From Cytobacillus oceanisediminis (GTDB lineage: Bacteria > Bacillota > Bacilli > Bacillales > Cytobacillaceae): a stretch of 64,000 nt of DNA. Shown here piece by piece: positions 42,805-52,146 of the stretch. Below the pieces are notes generated by a model, which was not told the origin of the DNA, searched no databases, and saw nothing but the letters and a program-made list of their open reading frames with translations. Position 1 is the first letter of the stretch; every line of letters begins with the position of its first letter. Made by a program: the position numbers and the translations under genes. The stretch is from the NCBI RefSeq assembly GCF_022811925.1, contig NZ_CP065511.1, forward strand, positions 3,651,501 through 3,715,500, written 5' to 3'.

Positions 42805-43239
42805 TTAATTTTTACCCTCCACATTTCTTCTCATTTTCGTTAAAACATCGTCAACAATTCTCAGCTCTTCCTTCGTAATACCCGATGTGACGATCGAGTG
42901 AAATTCCTCTGTGATTGGATATACATGCTCACTGAGATTTTTGCCGCTTTCAGTTAGATAGACATTCAGAGATCTGCTGTCTTCCTTATTCATGCTTTTT
43001 TTGATAAACCCTTTCTTTTCAAGACTGCTCAGCATTCTGGTAATGTTGGATTTATCTTTATCCAGCCGCCTGGAAATTTCGTTTTGGCTTAATCCGTCTT
43101 CTTCCCAGAGAAGCATAAGAATAAGGTTCTGCTCAGGGGCAATATTTAAGTGGGCTAATTTAGTCTTAATATAGCTTGTTAAGTTCAGGTCTGTTTGATG
43201 GATCTTAATGCTTATATAGTCATTAAATCTGGTTTTCAT
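42805..43239 (-). CDS. MarR-family transcriptional regulator
   Basis: 144 residues. Winged HTH in LSQNEISRRLDKDKSNITRM, LSSLEKKGFI and the DSR wing loop KSMNKEDSRSLNVYLTESG. No cysteines are placed for redox sensing. It is a single gene; the regulated target is unknown. Confidence 0.88.
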   Translation of the reverse strand: MKTRFNDYISIKIHQTDLNLTSYIKTKLAHLNIAPEQNLILMLLWEEDGLSQNEISRRLDKDKSNITRMLSSLEKKGFIKKSMNKEDSRSLNVYLTESGKNLSEHVYPITEEFHSIVTSGITKEELRIVDDVLTKMRRNVEGKN

Positions 43240-43312
43240 TTAAAATCCCCTATCCTCTTTATGGTGGCATTTTATTGAAATCTGTCTAATACACCAGATA
43301 ACTTTCCTTCAC

Positions 43313-44683
43313 TTATCCAATCATGATTTTTTCTTCAGCATATTTAAAATTAGCTTTCTCTCTTCTTCTGGCAAGTGCGAAAGCAAGAGTTAAAGGACCC
43401 ACCCTGCCTGCAAACATCATGAAAGAAATTAATGCCTTGCCGAGTGTACTAAGTTCCGTGGTTAATCCAAGAGACATCCCAACAGTGCCGAAAGCAGAAA
43501 TCACTTCAAATAGAAGCATATTCAGCGGTGCATTTTCTGTTAAAGAAAGAAGAAATAGAACCAATGCTATTAATCCCATAGAGTACACTGTAATCGTAAA
43601 GGCCCGAAAAATTAATTCCTTCGGGATTCTTCTGCCCATCAGATTAACTTCTTCATCTTCTTTAATGAGAGCTCTGACAGCAAGCAGGATCAAAGCAAAG
43701 GTTGTTACTTTAATGCCTCCTGCCGTTCCGCCTGATCCTCCGCCAATAAACATTAGAAGCATGGTTATAAGCTGAGAGCCCATTGTCAGCTCACCTGTAT
43801 TAAGCGAATTAAAGCCAGCGGTTCTTGGAACGACTCCATGAAAATAAGATCCTAAAAGTTTTTCCTTCATTCCCAAGTCACCAATTGTCGCGGGATTATT
43901 GAATTCTAAAAGAAATATGAAAACTGTGCCTAAAATATTTAGAATCAGTGTCATCAGCAAAACCAGTTTCGTATGGAGAGAAAGTTTCCGTAAGCTTTTA
44001 TTGATTTTTAAATCAAGCAGCACGATATAGCCAATCCCCCCGATGATAAACAGCGAGCTTAACGTCATAATGACAGTAAAGTCCCCTGCATAACCCGTAA
44101 CACTGCTAAAGTCGCCCATAATATCAAACCCGGCATTATTAAAAGCTGAGACCGAATGAAAAGCCCCATAATATAAAGATTGCGGAAATCCAAAATCTTC
44201 AGCCCAGCGAACAGCCAAAATGATGGCACCAATTGCTTCTACAATCAGAGTAAAAGCCACTACGAATTTTACGAGTCGGACCATCCCTTCAATTGTAAGC
44301 TGATTTAATGATTCCTGTATCATCAGCCTTCCTTTTAAGCCAATACTTTTCCCAAGCATAATGGCAATGAGAACTCCAAAGGTCATAAAACCAAGTCCGC
44401 CTATTTGTATAAGAGCCATAAGAACTACCTGGCCAAAAACAGTAAAAGTTGTTTGTGTATCCACGACGACTAAACCTGTTACACATACAGCAGAAGTCGC
44501 TTCAAATAATGCATCAATAAACGATAAATGATGCCTGTCACTAGTCGAAAAAGGCAGCATAAGCAGCAGGGTGCCAATGGCTATTAGAATTAAAAAGCCA
44601 ACAGACAAAGCCTGTGCAGGATTCATCCTGATCCATGCGCTGGGGCGCTCAATTCTTCTTGTCCTTCTGGTTTCTTTGTACAT
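43313..44683 (-). CDS. ktrB: Ktr potassium uptake, membrane subunit (KtrB/KtrD, TrkH family)
   Basis: 456 residues from ATG 44683; GAGGAG precedes it, and the ATG at 44701 would put that site inside the gene. Four repeated M1-P-M2 modules; selectivity-filter glycines occur in TSAVCVTGLVVVDT, FNNAGFD, PRTAGFNSL and SAFGTVGMS. It carries K+ (Na+-coupled) together with the KtrA ring encoded 50 bases upstream. The sequence looks closest to KtrD while the operon form is that of ktrAB. Confidence 0.9.
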   Translation of the reverse strand: MYKETRRTRRIERPSAWIRMNPAQALSVGFLILIAIGTLLLMLPFSTSDRHHLSFIDALFEATSAVCVTGLVVVDTQTTFTVFGQVVLMALIQIGGLGFMTFGVLIAIMLGKSIGLKGRLMIQESLNQLTIEGMVRLVKFVVAFTLIVEAIGAIILAVRWAEDFGFPQSLYYGAFHSVSAFNNAGFDIMGDFSSVTGYAGDFTVIMTLSSLFIIGGIGYIVLLDLKINKSLRKLSLHTKLVLLMTLILNILGTVFIFLLEFNNPATIGDLGMKEKLLGSYFHGVVPRTAGFNSLNTGELTMGSQLITMLLMFIGGGSGGTAGGIKVTTFALILLAVRALIKEDEEVNLMGRRIPKELIFRAFTITVYSMGLIALVLFLLSLTENAPLNMLLFEVISAFGTVGMSLGLTTELSTLGKALISFMMFAGRVGPLTLAFALARRREKANFKYAEEKIMIG

Positions 44684-44733
44684 GGTCCATAATCTCCTCA
44701 TTAAAATGGTAATGGTAACATCATTGAAAAAGC

Positions 44734-45390
44734 TTATACTCCATGCCTCTCAAATCTGCCAATTCCTTTATTGTGTCCCATTACAATCAGGACGTCTCCC
44801 TTTAAAATAACCTCTTCAGCTGGCGGAGTAACGATTATTTCCTTCCCGCGCTGAATCCCCACGATATTACAGCCATACTTAGCCCGTATATTCAATTCTG
44901 ATAGGGATTTATTGGCTATTTTATCTGAAGCCACTATCTCTACCATACTGTAATCTTCAGACAGCTCAATATAATCGATCATTTTTTCCGAAACAATATG
45001 GTGGGCAATCCGCTTTGCCATATCCCGCTCCGGATGGATAACACGATCGACGCCAATTTTATCGAGCACCCTGGCATGGTACTCATTATGTGCCTTTGCC
45101 CATACCTTCGGAATCCCCATTTCTTTTAATAACAGGGATGTCAATATGCTGGATTCAATGTTTTCACCAAATGAAACAAAAGCGTGATCAATATTTTTTA
45201 TCCCTGATTGCTTTATCGCAGCTTCATCAATACCATTGATTTGAACCGCATATGTCACAAACTGTGCGTATTGATTCACTTTCTCCTGATCGACATCAAT
45301 TGCGAGCACTTCCACTCCCAATTCATGAAATTCCTTTACGAGACTTCCGCCAAAGCGGCCTAAACCAAATACAGCATACTGTTTTTTCAT
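44734..45390 (-). CDS. ktrA: Ktr potassium uptake, regulatory subunit (KtrA, RCK domain)
   Basis: 218 residues from ATG 45390 after GAAGGGA; the longer frame to 45468 runs into the riboswitch terminator. RCK_N Rossmann fold with GLGRFGG (nucleotide binding), acidic AIDVD, then a C-terminal RCK_C/TrkA-C domain (YGCNIVGIQRGKEIIVTP). The cytoplasmic octamer ring gates KtrB in response to ATP/ADP and c-di-AMP. A c-di-AMP riboswitch precedes it, as for B. subtilis ktrAB. Confidence 0.9.
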   Translation of the reverse strand: MKKQYAVFGLGRFGGSLVKEFHELGVEVLAIDVDQEKVNQYAQFVTYAVQINGIDEAAIKQSGIKNIDHAFVSFGENIESSILTSLLLKEMGIPKVWAKAHNEYHARVLDKIGVDRVIHPERDMAKRIAHHIVSEKMIDYIELSEDYSMVEIVASDKIANKSLSELNIRAKYGCNIVGIQRGKEIIVTPPAEEVILKGDVLIVMGHNKGIGRFERHGV

Positions 45391-45422
45391 TGAAGAAATT
45401 CCCTTCTTTTTGAAAATGAACA

Positions 45423-45451
45423 CAAAAAAACCACTCTTAAAAAAAGAATGG
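45423..45451 (-). terminator. c-di-AMP riboswitch terminator before ktrA
   Basis: CCA-TCTT and AAGA-TGG arms pair, then seven T on the minus strand, between the aptamer and the ktrA ribosome site. Confidence 0.8.
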
Positions 45452-45469
45452 CCAATGGTTTCCATCAAC

Positions 45470-45600
45470 CCTTCTCTCGATTCGGCTTACGGAGTTAGCT
45501 GTCGGATTAGGGATTGAGAGTATCCCTTCTTAGCTTTAATATGCTAAGATTCACCCCAAGATAAACAAGGTTTATCAAAATTGGTTCCCCCGCTCTTAAT
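45470..45600 (-). promoter_or_regulatory. c-di-AMP riboswitch (ydaO-yuaA motif) upstream of ktrA
   Basis: Minus strand blocks in the correct order: GCGGGGGAACCAA, GGGGTGAATCTT, AGGGATACTCTCAATCCC, CCGACAGCTAACTCCGTAAG and GAGAGAAGG. These are the invariant parts of the ydaO motif, which terminates transcription when c-di-AMP is high. Confidence 0.96.
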
Positions 45601-45691
45601 GATTCAGCAAAAAGGTTTACTATGAAATTAATAAATATAAATTACTCCCATGGTAATCTCTTGTCAATCTTTTTTTACATAGCAGGTAAAA

Positions 45692-45724
45692 TAAAAAGCA
45701 CTTCCCTGTAACGGAAAGTGCTTT
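45692..45724 (-). terminator. Terminator of the secreted nuclease gene
   Basis: AAAGCACTTCCC pairs with GGAAAGTGCTTT (one mismatch); TTTTTATTTT follows on the minus strand. Confidence 0.8.
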
Positions 45725-45732
45725 CCCTATGA

Positions 45733-46896
45733 TTATTCCCAAATCGCTGTTGCCCACTCGGGATGATCTATAAATGGATTGCGGTTATGCTGGTAATCAG
45801 AATAGATGATTTCGTTTCTTCTCCGCTCGTTATCGTCTACTGGATCTTCCTTATGCCATTGAAGCAGGACAGACATTTTGCCATGATAAGGAGCAGAGCC
45901 ATTATTGACCTGATTGTTTAGCTCCAGATCCACTTCTCCGCTGTCTCCTTCATAACGGACAGCCATATAAAAAAGCATCCTCGCAACATCGCCTTTTACT
46001 GCATCCCTAGGTTCCCAGGAATCTGAATCATAGTAGTTTCCCAGTGCCTCTGAATGCTGGGTGCCCCCATGGTCAAAGTCAAGATTCCCTCTCGAGCTAT
46101 TTACAGAAGCATCTGTTGGCCGCAAATGATGCAAGTCTGTTCCCGCACCCATCGCTGTACCAAAATCCCCATGCGATTTTGCCCAAACATGCTCCCTGTT
46201 CCAATCATTGACGCCAGAACCATTGGTGAATTTCCCCTGAGAGCGGCCAGTATACAAAAGAATGACGTTATTGGAATTGGCAGGATCTTCATCGGTCTCG
46301 CGCAGTGCTTCCCATACATTCGAATAGGAAATTTCCGTGTGGTCATCAATGATCGTATGGAGGGCTGTTTTTAAAGCCTTTCCTGTTTTTCCGTTTGCAG
46401 CATCATAATATCCTCCTGGTTCAGGGCCGGGATCGGCTGTTCCATCACCAGCTTGTTCGAAGGCCGTCCCATCTTTTAGCCCCGGATGAGAAAAATAGGC
46501 GGTAAGCGTTCCGGTTACCTTGATTTTTTCTCCAATCAAAGATGGATTGGATTTTAAGCCGAAAGCTGAGCGAAACGTGAAAGGAATTTGAACATAAAGC
46601 ATCCTAGCTGTGCTGGTCTCTGATGGACTATCCGCCAGGGCCAAAGCATAGTCATTTGGAAACCCGCTGGAAATAACTGTATTTGCCGCAGTCGGCTGTC
46701 CAACCACATAGCCTTGAACCGTTTTGGAAGAGCTGTTTTGAGTATTGATTCCCTGTGAAACGGAATAAGGTGATGACCAGGAGCCATCCCCGGCAGCTGC
46801 CCTGGTTATTGAATTTTGAATGGGCTGCATCACGGTCAGAATGACAGTAACCAGAATAAAAGTTAACAACAGGCCTTTTTTCTTACGATTCAGCAT
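45733..46896 (-). CDS. bsn: Secreted endonuclease I family nuclease (Bsn/YurI-like)
   Basis: 387 residues. Sec signal peptide (GLLLTFILVTVILTVMQPIQ), then a beta-rich OB-like domain (~35-155; WSSPYSVSQGINTQNSSS, GYVVGQP, IKVTGTLTAYF), a Gly/Pro linker, and the endonuclease I domain with NREHVWAKSHG (HNH-like His), DLHHLRPTD and RGNLDF. It degrades extracellular RNA/DNA, like B. subtilis extracellular ribonuclease YurI. ATG after GGAGG. Longer than YurI through the N-terminal domain. Confidence 0.87.
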   Translation of the reverse strand: MLNRKKKGLLLTFILVTVILTVMQPIQNSITRAAAGDGSWSSPYSVSQGINTQNSSSKTVQGYVVGQPTAANTVISSGFPNDYALALADSPSETSTARMLYVQIPFTFRSAFGLKSNPSLIGEKIKVTGTLTAYFSHPGLKDGTAFEQAGDGTADPGPEPGGYYDAANGKTGKALKTALHTIIDDHTEISYSNVWEALRETDEDPANSNNVILLYTGRSQGKFTNGSGVNDWNREHVWAKSHGDFGTAMGAGTDLHHLRPTDASVNSSRGNLDFDHGGTQHSEALGNYYDSDSWEPRDAVKGDVARMLFYMAVRYEGDSGEVDLELNNQVNNGSAPYHGKMSVLLQWHKEDPVDDNERRRNEIIYSDYQHNRNPFIDHPEWATAIWE

Positions 46897-47057
46897 TCAG
46901 TCGCCTCCATATTTTTTTGAAAGGACTTATGAATAATCAGAAAAGTCGCAATCATCTCCAAGTATAAATGAACACCTTCGGCCATAGCATGAGGTATTGG
47001 TCCCAAAACTTTACAGTTTTACAATACTTAACAATGATGCAATTTATTTTAAAGTGC

Positions 47058-47582
47058 TTACTTTTTTAAAATGCCCAAATACTCAATCCAAGGACCAACA
47101 TCTGTCCTGTACCTATTTGCCAATACTCTTGAAATCTGTGAAATATGCGTAAGGTCATGCACAGCCCAAGTGGAAATCAATTCCCTGACTCTTACTGGAC
47201 CAAATGCCGGATGAAGCCCTTTCTTTTCGAAATGAGTTTCCAGATCAGTTATACCTCTAAGTGTGGCCAAATTCTTCATTCTAAGGGTCTTAAAGACTTC
47301 AAGCTTTTCTTCAAGTGATAGATCCTCTGACACATTTAAATGAGCAAAACGGTCAAATGGAGGAAATGGCTTGCTTTCCCCTTCCTGCAGAATAAATTTC
47401 AGTCGAGGAATCCAATTTTTCTCCTCCCCATCAATCAAATGATCAACCACTTCGGCTGCATTCCACGTGCCATCCCCTTCATTGCCATTAAGCCATTCCG
47501 AAGAAAGACCGCTTAGTATTGCAACTAGCGTATGGGGTGTACGTTCAAGAATCTCAATAGCTTCTCTTAAATTAAAATTCAT
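47058..47582 (-). CDS. DinB-family protein
   Basis: 174 residues, four-helix bundle. The three-histidine metal site typical of DinB/YfiT is visible as His in [12 protein letters not shown] and the two of [15 protein letters not shown]. Members act as metal-dependent thiol transferases or are uncharacterised. ATG 47582 after AAGGGAG. Confidence 0.84.
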   Translation of the reverse strand: MNFNLREAIEILERTPHTLVAILSGLSSEWLNGNEGDGTWNAAEVVDHLIDGEEKNWIPRLKFILQEGESKPFPPFDRFAHLNVSEDLSLEEKLEVFKTLRMKNLATLRGITDLETHFEKKGLHPAFGPVRVRELISTWAVHDLTHISQISRVLANRYRTDVGPWIEYLGILKK

Positions 47583-47658
47583 ATAGCACTCCCTTTTAAA
47601 CAGATTAGATCAGATACAAACACTGCGCGTCTGTATAGGTATATACATCTAACCTTCT

Positions 47659-48678
47659 CTAAAAGTCTTTTTCGATCTCTTTCATTATAGTAAAGGGGCC
47701 ATATGATTTATTTGATGGCACCACAAGTGTTATCCCGCTTTTAGGATAATAGGCAGAATGAAAGCTGACTCCCGGGTCATAGCCCATGAGGTGATATTTG
47801 AAGATGGCTTCGTTATTCTTGCTGATCCATAATCCGTAGCCGTAATACTCATTCTCATCTGCTTTGGCATGCGGAGTCATTAGCTTTTCTGTATACTCCT
47901 CGCTCAGAAGCTTATCATTACACAATGCTTCCCAAAATAAGATCATATCCTGAGCAGTAACATAGGCTCCTCCGTCAGAACCGCCTCTGATGGGCAATGA
48001 ATAAATATTGGTTCTCCATGTCCCACCTTCTTCATTATCTATATATCCAATTGCTGTATTTTCAGGAAGATTGTCAAATCGGAAAAAGCCTGAATCCTTC
48101 ATTCCACATGGTTCAAAAATATGGGATTGGATATAATCCTGGAAACTCATTCCTGTCTTCTTCTCTATAATCAAACCCAAAAGTATAAATCCGGCATTAT
48201 TATAATGAAATTTCTCCCCCGGCTTGAACATCATCTTTTTATTCTGGAACATAGGAAGAAAATCTCTAAGATGATTTAATAGGTACATTGGCCTTTCTTT
48301 CCACAGGTCCTCAAAATCCTCCATAACTGACTCATCAAAATAGTCAGGCACTCCAGAAGAATGGGTTAACAGGTGATGAATGGTAATTGTCTCATCAAAG
48401 AAGGGAAAAACATCCTCCAATACATCTTTAAGTCTTGTTTCGAATGATATGAATCCATTCTCGACCAATTGACAAATGCCAACCGCCGTAAAAATCTTAC
48501 ATCCGGAGGCGATGCCAAACCTGGTACCTGGATTATTGGGGGTTTCATTTGCTCTATCAGCATCCCCCTCTGCTAATTGAAGGATTATATCCTCCTTTTC
48601 TTTAACAAGTATGACACCAGAAAAACCAACATCTTTAATTACAGAACTTAACCTTTTATCATCATTCCTAATTAACAT
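47659..48678 (-). CDS. Serine hydrolase, beta-lactamase class C-like (Pfam Beta-lactamase)
   Basis: 339 residues. The nucleophile Ser and Lys occur in GIASGCKIFTAVG (S-x-x-K), the Tyr motif Y-x-N in FHYNNAGFILLG, and HHLLTHSSGVPDYF is typical of penicillin-binding/esterase-like members. There is no signal peptide, so it is probably a cytoplasmic esterase or peptidase rather than an antibiotic-resistance enzyme. ATG after AAAGGGGAG. Confidence 0.86.
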   Translation of the reverse strand: MLIRNDDKRLSSVIKDVGFSGVILVKEKEDIILQLAEGDADRANETPNNPGTRFGIASGCKIFTAVGICQLVENGFISFETRLKDVLEDVFPFFDETITIHHLLTHSSGVPDYFDESVMEDFEDLWKERPMYLLNHLRDFLPMFQNKKMMFKPGEKFHYNNAGFILLGLIIEKKTGMSFQDYIQSHIFEPCGMKDSGFFRFDNLPENTAIGYIDNEEGGTWRTNIYSLPIRGGSDGGAYVTAQDMILFWEALCNDKLLSEEYTEKLMTPHAKADENEYYGYGLWISKNNEAIFKYHLMGYDPGVSFHSAYYPKSGITLVVPSNKSYGPFTIMKEIEKDF

Positions 48679-48826
48679 GAGTACTCCCCTTTAAGGTATT
48701 ATTCCAATGACCTAAAGCAATTGCGGGACAGTAATAGCGGACTTTATAAAAACATATCACAAATTTCCATATTTTTGTTAAAAATAGCGATTCTTCCAAA
48801 CAGAAGTCGCTTAACCATTTAGTATT

Positions 48827-49276
48827 TTATAAATATTTCTCAAAAGCAGTAATAGTCAGTGATTCATTTATTTCAATTTTCTCAAGCTCTTTAAAACCAT
48901 TCTTTATATAAAAAGCGACAGCAGGGGTATTCTTAGAGCCTGTTGTGACAATCATTTTTTCAATCTTCGGCCTCAGTTCAATGAAGTTCAGCAGCTTTTG
49001 TGCAATTCCCTTTCTAAAATGTTCAGGATGTACAATCAGTCTATGAATATCTAAAATATTATTATCCTCTTTAAACGATATCGCACCGCATAATTTTTCA
49101 CCAATAAAATACCCAAAGAAGGTCTCTCCGGTTATTCGCAAGGCATCAGCCGTATCCTTCAAAGGCGGTAAATCAGAACATCCAATGATTTCAGCTTCAA
49201 TTTTATACGCGGGAAGCTGTACGCCTAGAACCTGCTCAGCAGCTTTTCGATCTTTAATATTTATTTCCTTAATCAT
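48827..49276 (-). CDS. GNAT N-acetyltransferase
   Basis: 149 residues from ATG 49276, which follows AAAGAGGGA; the frame extends 80 codons upstream into the next gene without support. Motif A in DIHRLIVHPEHFRKGIAQKL (V-x-P...R-x-G-I-A), then IVTTGSKNTPAVAFYIKNGF. Substrate unknown. Its 5' side faces the divergent GNAT at 49395. Confidence 0.83.
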   Translation of the reverse strand: MIKEINIKDRKAAEQVLGVQLPAYKIEAEIIGCSDLPPLKDTADALRITGETFFGYFIGEKLCGAISFKEDNNILDIHRLIVHPEHFRKGIAQKLLNFIELRPKIEKMIVTTGSKNTPAVAFYIKNGFKELEKIEINESLTITAFEKYL

Positions 49277-49394
49277 TATGGTCCCTCTTTTTATATTAGT
49301 TTTATAATTAATTTCTCTATCAAAGATAATTTCCCTTTTTTTTGGACGAATGAAGGCATTCCAATATAAAATCATAACTAAAGGGGTGAATTGG

Positions 49395-49919
49395 ATGAAT
49401 TTAAAATATGAAGTGATAACAGAAGACAAAATCAGCCTTTGCAGGGATTTATGCAATGAGCTGATGGCTTTCCAGAAATCTAAGGCACATATAACACCTG
49501 AGCGCTTTGACAGCATGAATTTTGAAACAAGAATGATTCCATCCGTAAAATCTGCTATACATAATTATATTGTGATTGTTAAGGACGATGAAGAAATCGT
49601 GGGCTATGTCTATTCCAATGTTTCTCCTAAAGAAGCCTACTCCAATGATTTCGCCACTTTTTTTGATTTAACTTCAGTCGGAAAAGACAATGTTGGCTGC
49701 TTATCACAATTCTATATAAAAGATGGCTATAAACAATATGGAATTGGATCAGTGCTTTTTAACATGTCGATGGAATGGTTAATTCAATTTAAAGATGTTG
49801 AAGATTATTTTATTTATGTGTCAAATGGGAATACAGAGGCCCTTCAATTTTATACACGCAAAGGATTTACTGTTAGTCACGATATTCTGGACGGCTTTAT
49901 TACAGTTTTGCGCAAATAG
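49395..49919 (+). CDS. GNAT N-acetyltransferase
   Basis: 174 residues from ATG 49395, with AAGGGGTG upstream. It begins LKYEVITEDKISLCRDLCNE. Acetyl-CoA motif in LSQFYIKDGYKQYGIGSVLF and the end YIYVSNGNTEALQFYTRKGF. Substrate unknown; divergent from another GNAT gene. Confidence 0.82.
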   Translation: MNLKYEVITEDKISLCRDLCNELMAFQKSKAHITPERFDSMNFETRMIPSVKSAIHNYIVIVKDDEEIVGYVYSNVSPKEAYSNDFATFFDLTSVGKDNVGCLSQFYIKDGYKQYGIGSVLFNMSMEWLIQFKDVEDYFIYVSNGNTEALQFYTRKGFTVSHDILDGFITVLRK

Positions 49920-50013
49920 GAAATACCATTCCCCCAGAAGCTGACAACAGGAAAAGACCTTTCCAATAATTAATAAGCTGCCGAACCAATTGGATAAATG
50001 CAGAAGCGAATAT

Positions 50014-50043
50014 AATCCAGCGGAAATCTTAGCTGGATTTTTA
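50014..50043 (+). terminator. Terminator after the GNAT gene
   Basis: AATCCAGC pairs with GCTGGATT over 10 bases, followed by TTTATT. Confidence 0.7.
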
Positions 50044-50107
50044 TTATGCATATTTTCAACAGCAAATTCCCCATAACCCATATACCCATAATCCTTAAAA
50101 ATAATGG

Positions 50108-50135
50108 TGGACATTATAATAAATCTTGTTATAAT
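50108..50135 (+). promoter_or_regulatory. Probable sigma-A promoter of the 61-aa gene
   Basis: -35 TGGACA (50108-50113), 16-base spacer, -10 TATAAT (50130-50135), 33 bases before the ATG. Confidence 0.6.
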
Positions 50136-50167
50136 TCAATAAGAAATTACTTTGAAAAGGGTGCTTT

Positions 50168-50353
50168 ATGGGAAATACATGCAGATATGTTGTAAGTGCC
50201 ACTGGGAAGAACGGCGAGACTTATTATACGCAATGCAAGGATAAAGAAGAGTTAAAAGAGTGGCTGGCCGAACATGAAGACAAGCTGAATAAGAAGGAAC
50301 TGAAAGTGAAGGACAAAAAAAGACATCCTCTTTTAAGCTGGCTTAACTTCTAA
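50168..50353 (+). CDS. Small hypothetical protein (61 aa)
   Basis: Starts MGNTCRYVVSATGKNGETYY, then a charged Lys/Glu-rich helix and the end HPLLSWLNF. Promoter and ribosome site (AAAAGGGTG) are present, so it is probably expressed. No family recognised. Confidence 0.65.
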   Translation: MGNTCRYVVSATGKNGETYYTQCKDKEELKEWLAEHEDKLNKKELKVKDKKRHPLLSWLNF

Positions 50354-50497
50354 CCTTATTGCTCAAAAATCAAATTGACCTTTCCTATTAAATTACTATT
50401 TTAATTATAGTAATCATAGATAAGAAAATCGTATGATTTACAACTTTTATGATTATTATTAATATATTAAAAAAACATTTATAATTTTTCGCTTAAT

Positions 50498-50622
50498 CTT
50501 AATTGAGCGGGGGAACCAACTGTACTTTTTTAATAAAAGTACCTGGGGTGAATCCTTTTACAGGTAGGGTACTCTCAAGACCCGAACCCGACAGCTAACC
50601 TCGTAAGCGTGTTGAGAGGGAA
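50498..50622 (+). promoter_or_regulatory. Second c-di-AMP riboswitch (ydaO-yuaA motif)
   Basis: Blocks in order: GAGCGGGGGAACCAAC, GGGGTGAATCC, AGGGTACTCTCAAGACCC, CCGACAGCTAACCTCGTAAG and TTGAGAGGG. It precedes a dicarboxylate/amino acid symporter and is a separate copy from the one at ktrA. Confidence 0.95.
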
Positions 50623-50636
50623 ACACTGCAAAAATG

Positions 50637-50665
50637 CACAGTGGTTATTACCTCTGTGTTTTTTT
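50637..50665 (+). terminator. Expression platform of the second c-di-AMP riboswitch
   Basis: CACAG-GG pairs with CC-CTGTG over TTATTA, then seven T. An alternative pairing of CACTG (50624-50628) with CAGTG (50639-50643) uses the terminator's 5' arm and could be the antiterminator. Confidence 0.7.
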
Positions 50666-50774
50666 GTTGCCATTTTTAGTTAGGTTTACGTTTTTTGGGG
50701 GTAATATAGGAAAGGCAAAATATTTTTTTGTGCTTAGTTTACATTTTTTTACATCATTCATTGGAGGAACGTGT

Positions 50775-51998
50775 ATGAAATTATCTACTAAAATTATTCT
50801 TGCTCTAATCGCCGGAGGAATTACAGGTCTTTTGATTAACTTATTTGCACCTGGCATTTTCCCCGAGCTTGACAAGTTTTTATTTACTCCGCTGGGAAAA
50901 ATCTTTTTAAATCTCATCAATATGCTGGTTGTTCCGATCGTCTTCTTTTCCATCACTCTTGGGACAGCAGGCCTCGGTGATCCTAAGAAGTTAGGAAGAA
51001 TCGGGATTAAGACAATCTCCTACTTCCTGGTTACCACCAGCATTGCAATCGTCATCGGTCTTGCTTTGGCAGCAGTTTTCCAGCCAGGGAACGTTGGTGA
51101 ATTTGACGTTACAAACGTGGAGTACGAATCAAAAGAAGCTCCTCCTGTCTCAGAGACACTATTAAATATTATTCCAACCAATCCGGTAAAAGCCTTTACG
51201 GAAGGGAACATGCTTCAGATTATCACTTTTTCCATTTTTGTCGGATTTGCATTAACCATGCTTGGCAATAAAACAAAAGGCATATTAAACCTTATTGAAC
51301 AAGGCAATGACATGATGATGTACCTTGTTAACCTGGTTATGAGGTTTGCCCCTTATGGAACGTTCGGACTCATCGTTTCTGCTGTAGGCAGTCAGGGTCT
51401 AAGTGCCATTAAAGCTATGGGACTTTATATGATCGTAGTTCTTCTTGCATTATTTATACATGCGATCTTAACCTATGGAGGTTCTATTGCTTTACTTGCA
51501 AAGAAAAACCCACTATGGTTCTTTAAAGGCTTTGCGCCGGCCATGGGTGTTGCTTTCAGTACATCAAGCAGTAATGCGACACTGCCGATTTCCATGAATA
51601 CTGCCCAGAAAAATCTGAAAGTTCCTGAATCAATCAGCAGCTTTGTTCAGCCTCTCGGTGCAACCATCAACATGGATGGAACAGCCATCATGCAGGGTGT
51701 TGCAACTATTTTCATTGCACAGGTATATAATGTTGATTTAACATTGACACAGCTAATCACGGTTGTCCTTACTGCCGTTCTTGCCAGCGTTGGTACAGCT
51801 GGTGTGCCTGGTGTCGGTTTGATTATGCTTGCGATGGTCCTTAACTCTGTCAATCTTCCTGTCGAAGGTATCGCATTAATCATTGGTATTGACCGTCTGC
51901 TTGATATGACCCGAACAGCAGTCAATATTACAGGTGATGCTGCATGTGCGGTGATTGTAGCGGAAACAGAAGCAAAGAAAGAGGCTGTTAAAGCCTAA
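50775..51998 (+). CDS. Dicarboxylate/amino acid:cation symporter (DAACS, GltP/GltT-like)
   Basis: 407 residues from ATG 50775, after TTGGAGG; the 47 codons upstream in frame lie in the riboswitch leader. The eight-helix/two-hairpin fold of GltPh is marked by the substrate loop SSSNATLPISM (HP1) and NMDGTAIMQGVATIF (TM7), and GTAGVPG in HP2. It imports glutamate, aspartate or C4-dicarboxylates with Na+ or H+. Regulation by c-di-AMP ties glutamate, the counter-ion of K+, to osmotic control. Confidence 0.9.
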   Translation: MKLSTKIILALIAGGITGLLINLFAPGIFPELDKFLFTPLGKIFLNLINMLVVPIVFFSITLGTAGLGDPKKLGRIGIKTISYFLVTTSIAIVIGLALAAVFQPGNVGEFDVTNVEYESKEAPPVSETLLNIIPTNPVKAFTEGNMLQIITFSIFVGFALTMLGNKTKGILNLIEQGNDMMMYLVNLVMRFAPYGTFGLIVSAVGSQGLSAIKAMGLYMIVVLLALFIHAILTYGGSIALLAKKNPLWFFKGFAPAMGVAFSTSSSNATLPISMNTAQKNLKVPESISSFVQPLGATINMDGTAIMQGVATIFIAQVYNVDLTLTQLITVVLTAVLASVGTAGVPGVGLIMLAMVLNSVNLPVEGIALIIGIDRLLDMTRTAVNITGDAACAVIVAETEAKKEAVKA

Positions 51999-52004
51999 AT
52001 GCAA

Positions 52005-52035
52005 AATAGCACCGGTTATCCGGTGTTATTTTTTT
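52005..52035 (+). terminator. Terminator of the symporter gene
   Basis: AATA-CACCGG pairs with CCGGTG-TATT over TTAT; T run follows. Confidence 0.85.
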
Positions 52036-52146
52036 GTGGAAATCTCTTCCTCCCTGCTTGCTTCTTTATTCAAATTCATTGATTTTCTATTATTTTTTAG
52101 TATAATTAGTTTCATAACCATCACGTAACAGTTTGGAGGAATCCTC

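Noticed and set aside
45391..45468. N-terminal extension of KtrA to 45468
   Set aside because: It runs into the c-di-AMP terminator hairpin. KtrA homologues start at MKKQYAVFGLG.
47659..48678. Antibiotic-resistance beta-lactamase
   Set aside because: No signal peptide, and the motif pattern fits the broad esterase/peptidase side of class C-like proteins.
50634..50774. N-terminal extension of the symporter starting at 50634
   Set aside because: It overlaps the riboswitch terminator. A strong ribosome site points to ATG 50775, and the family begins there.
51363..51372. TTCGGACTCA inside the symporter gene as a further array copy
   Set aside because: A single occurrence that codes the conserved Phe-Gly-Leu-Ile. 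There is no neighbouring unit 52 bases away.
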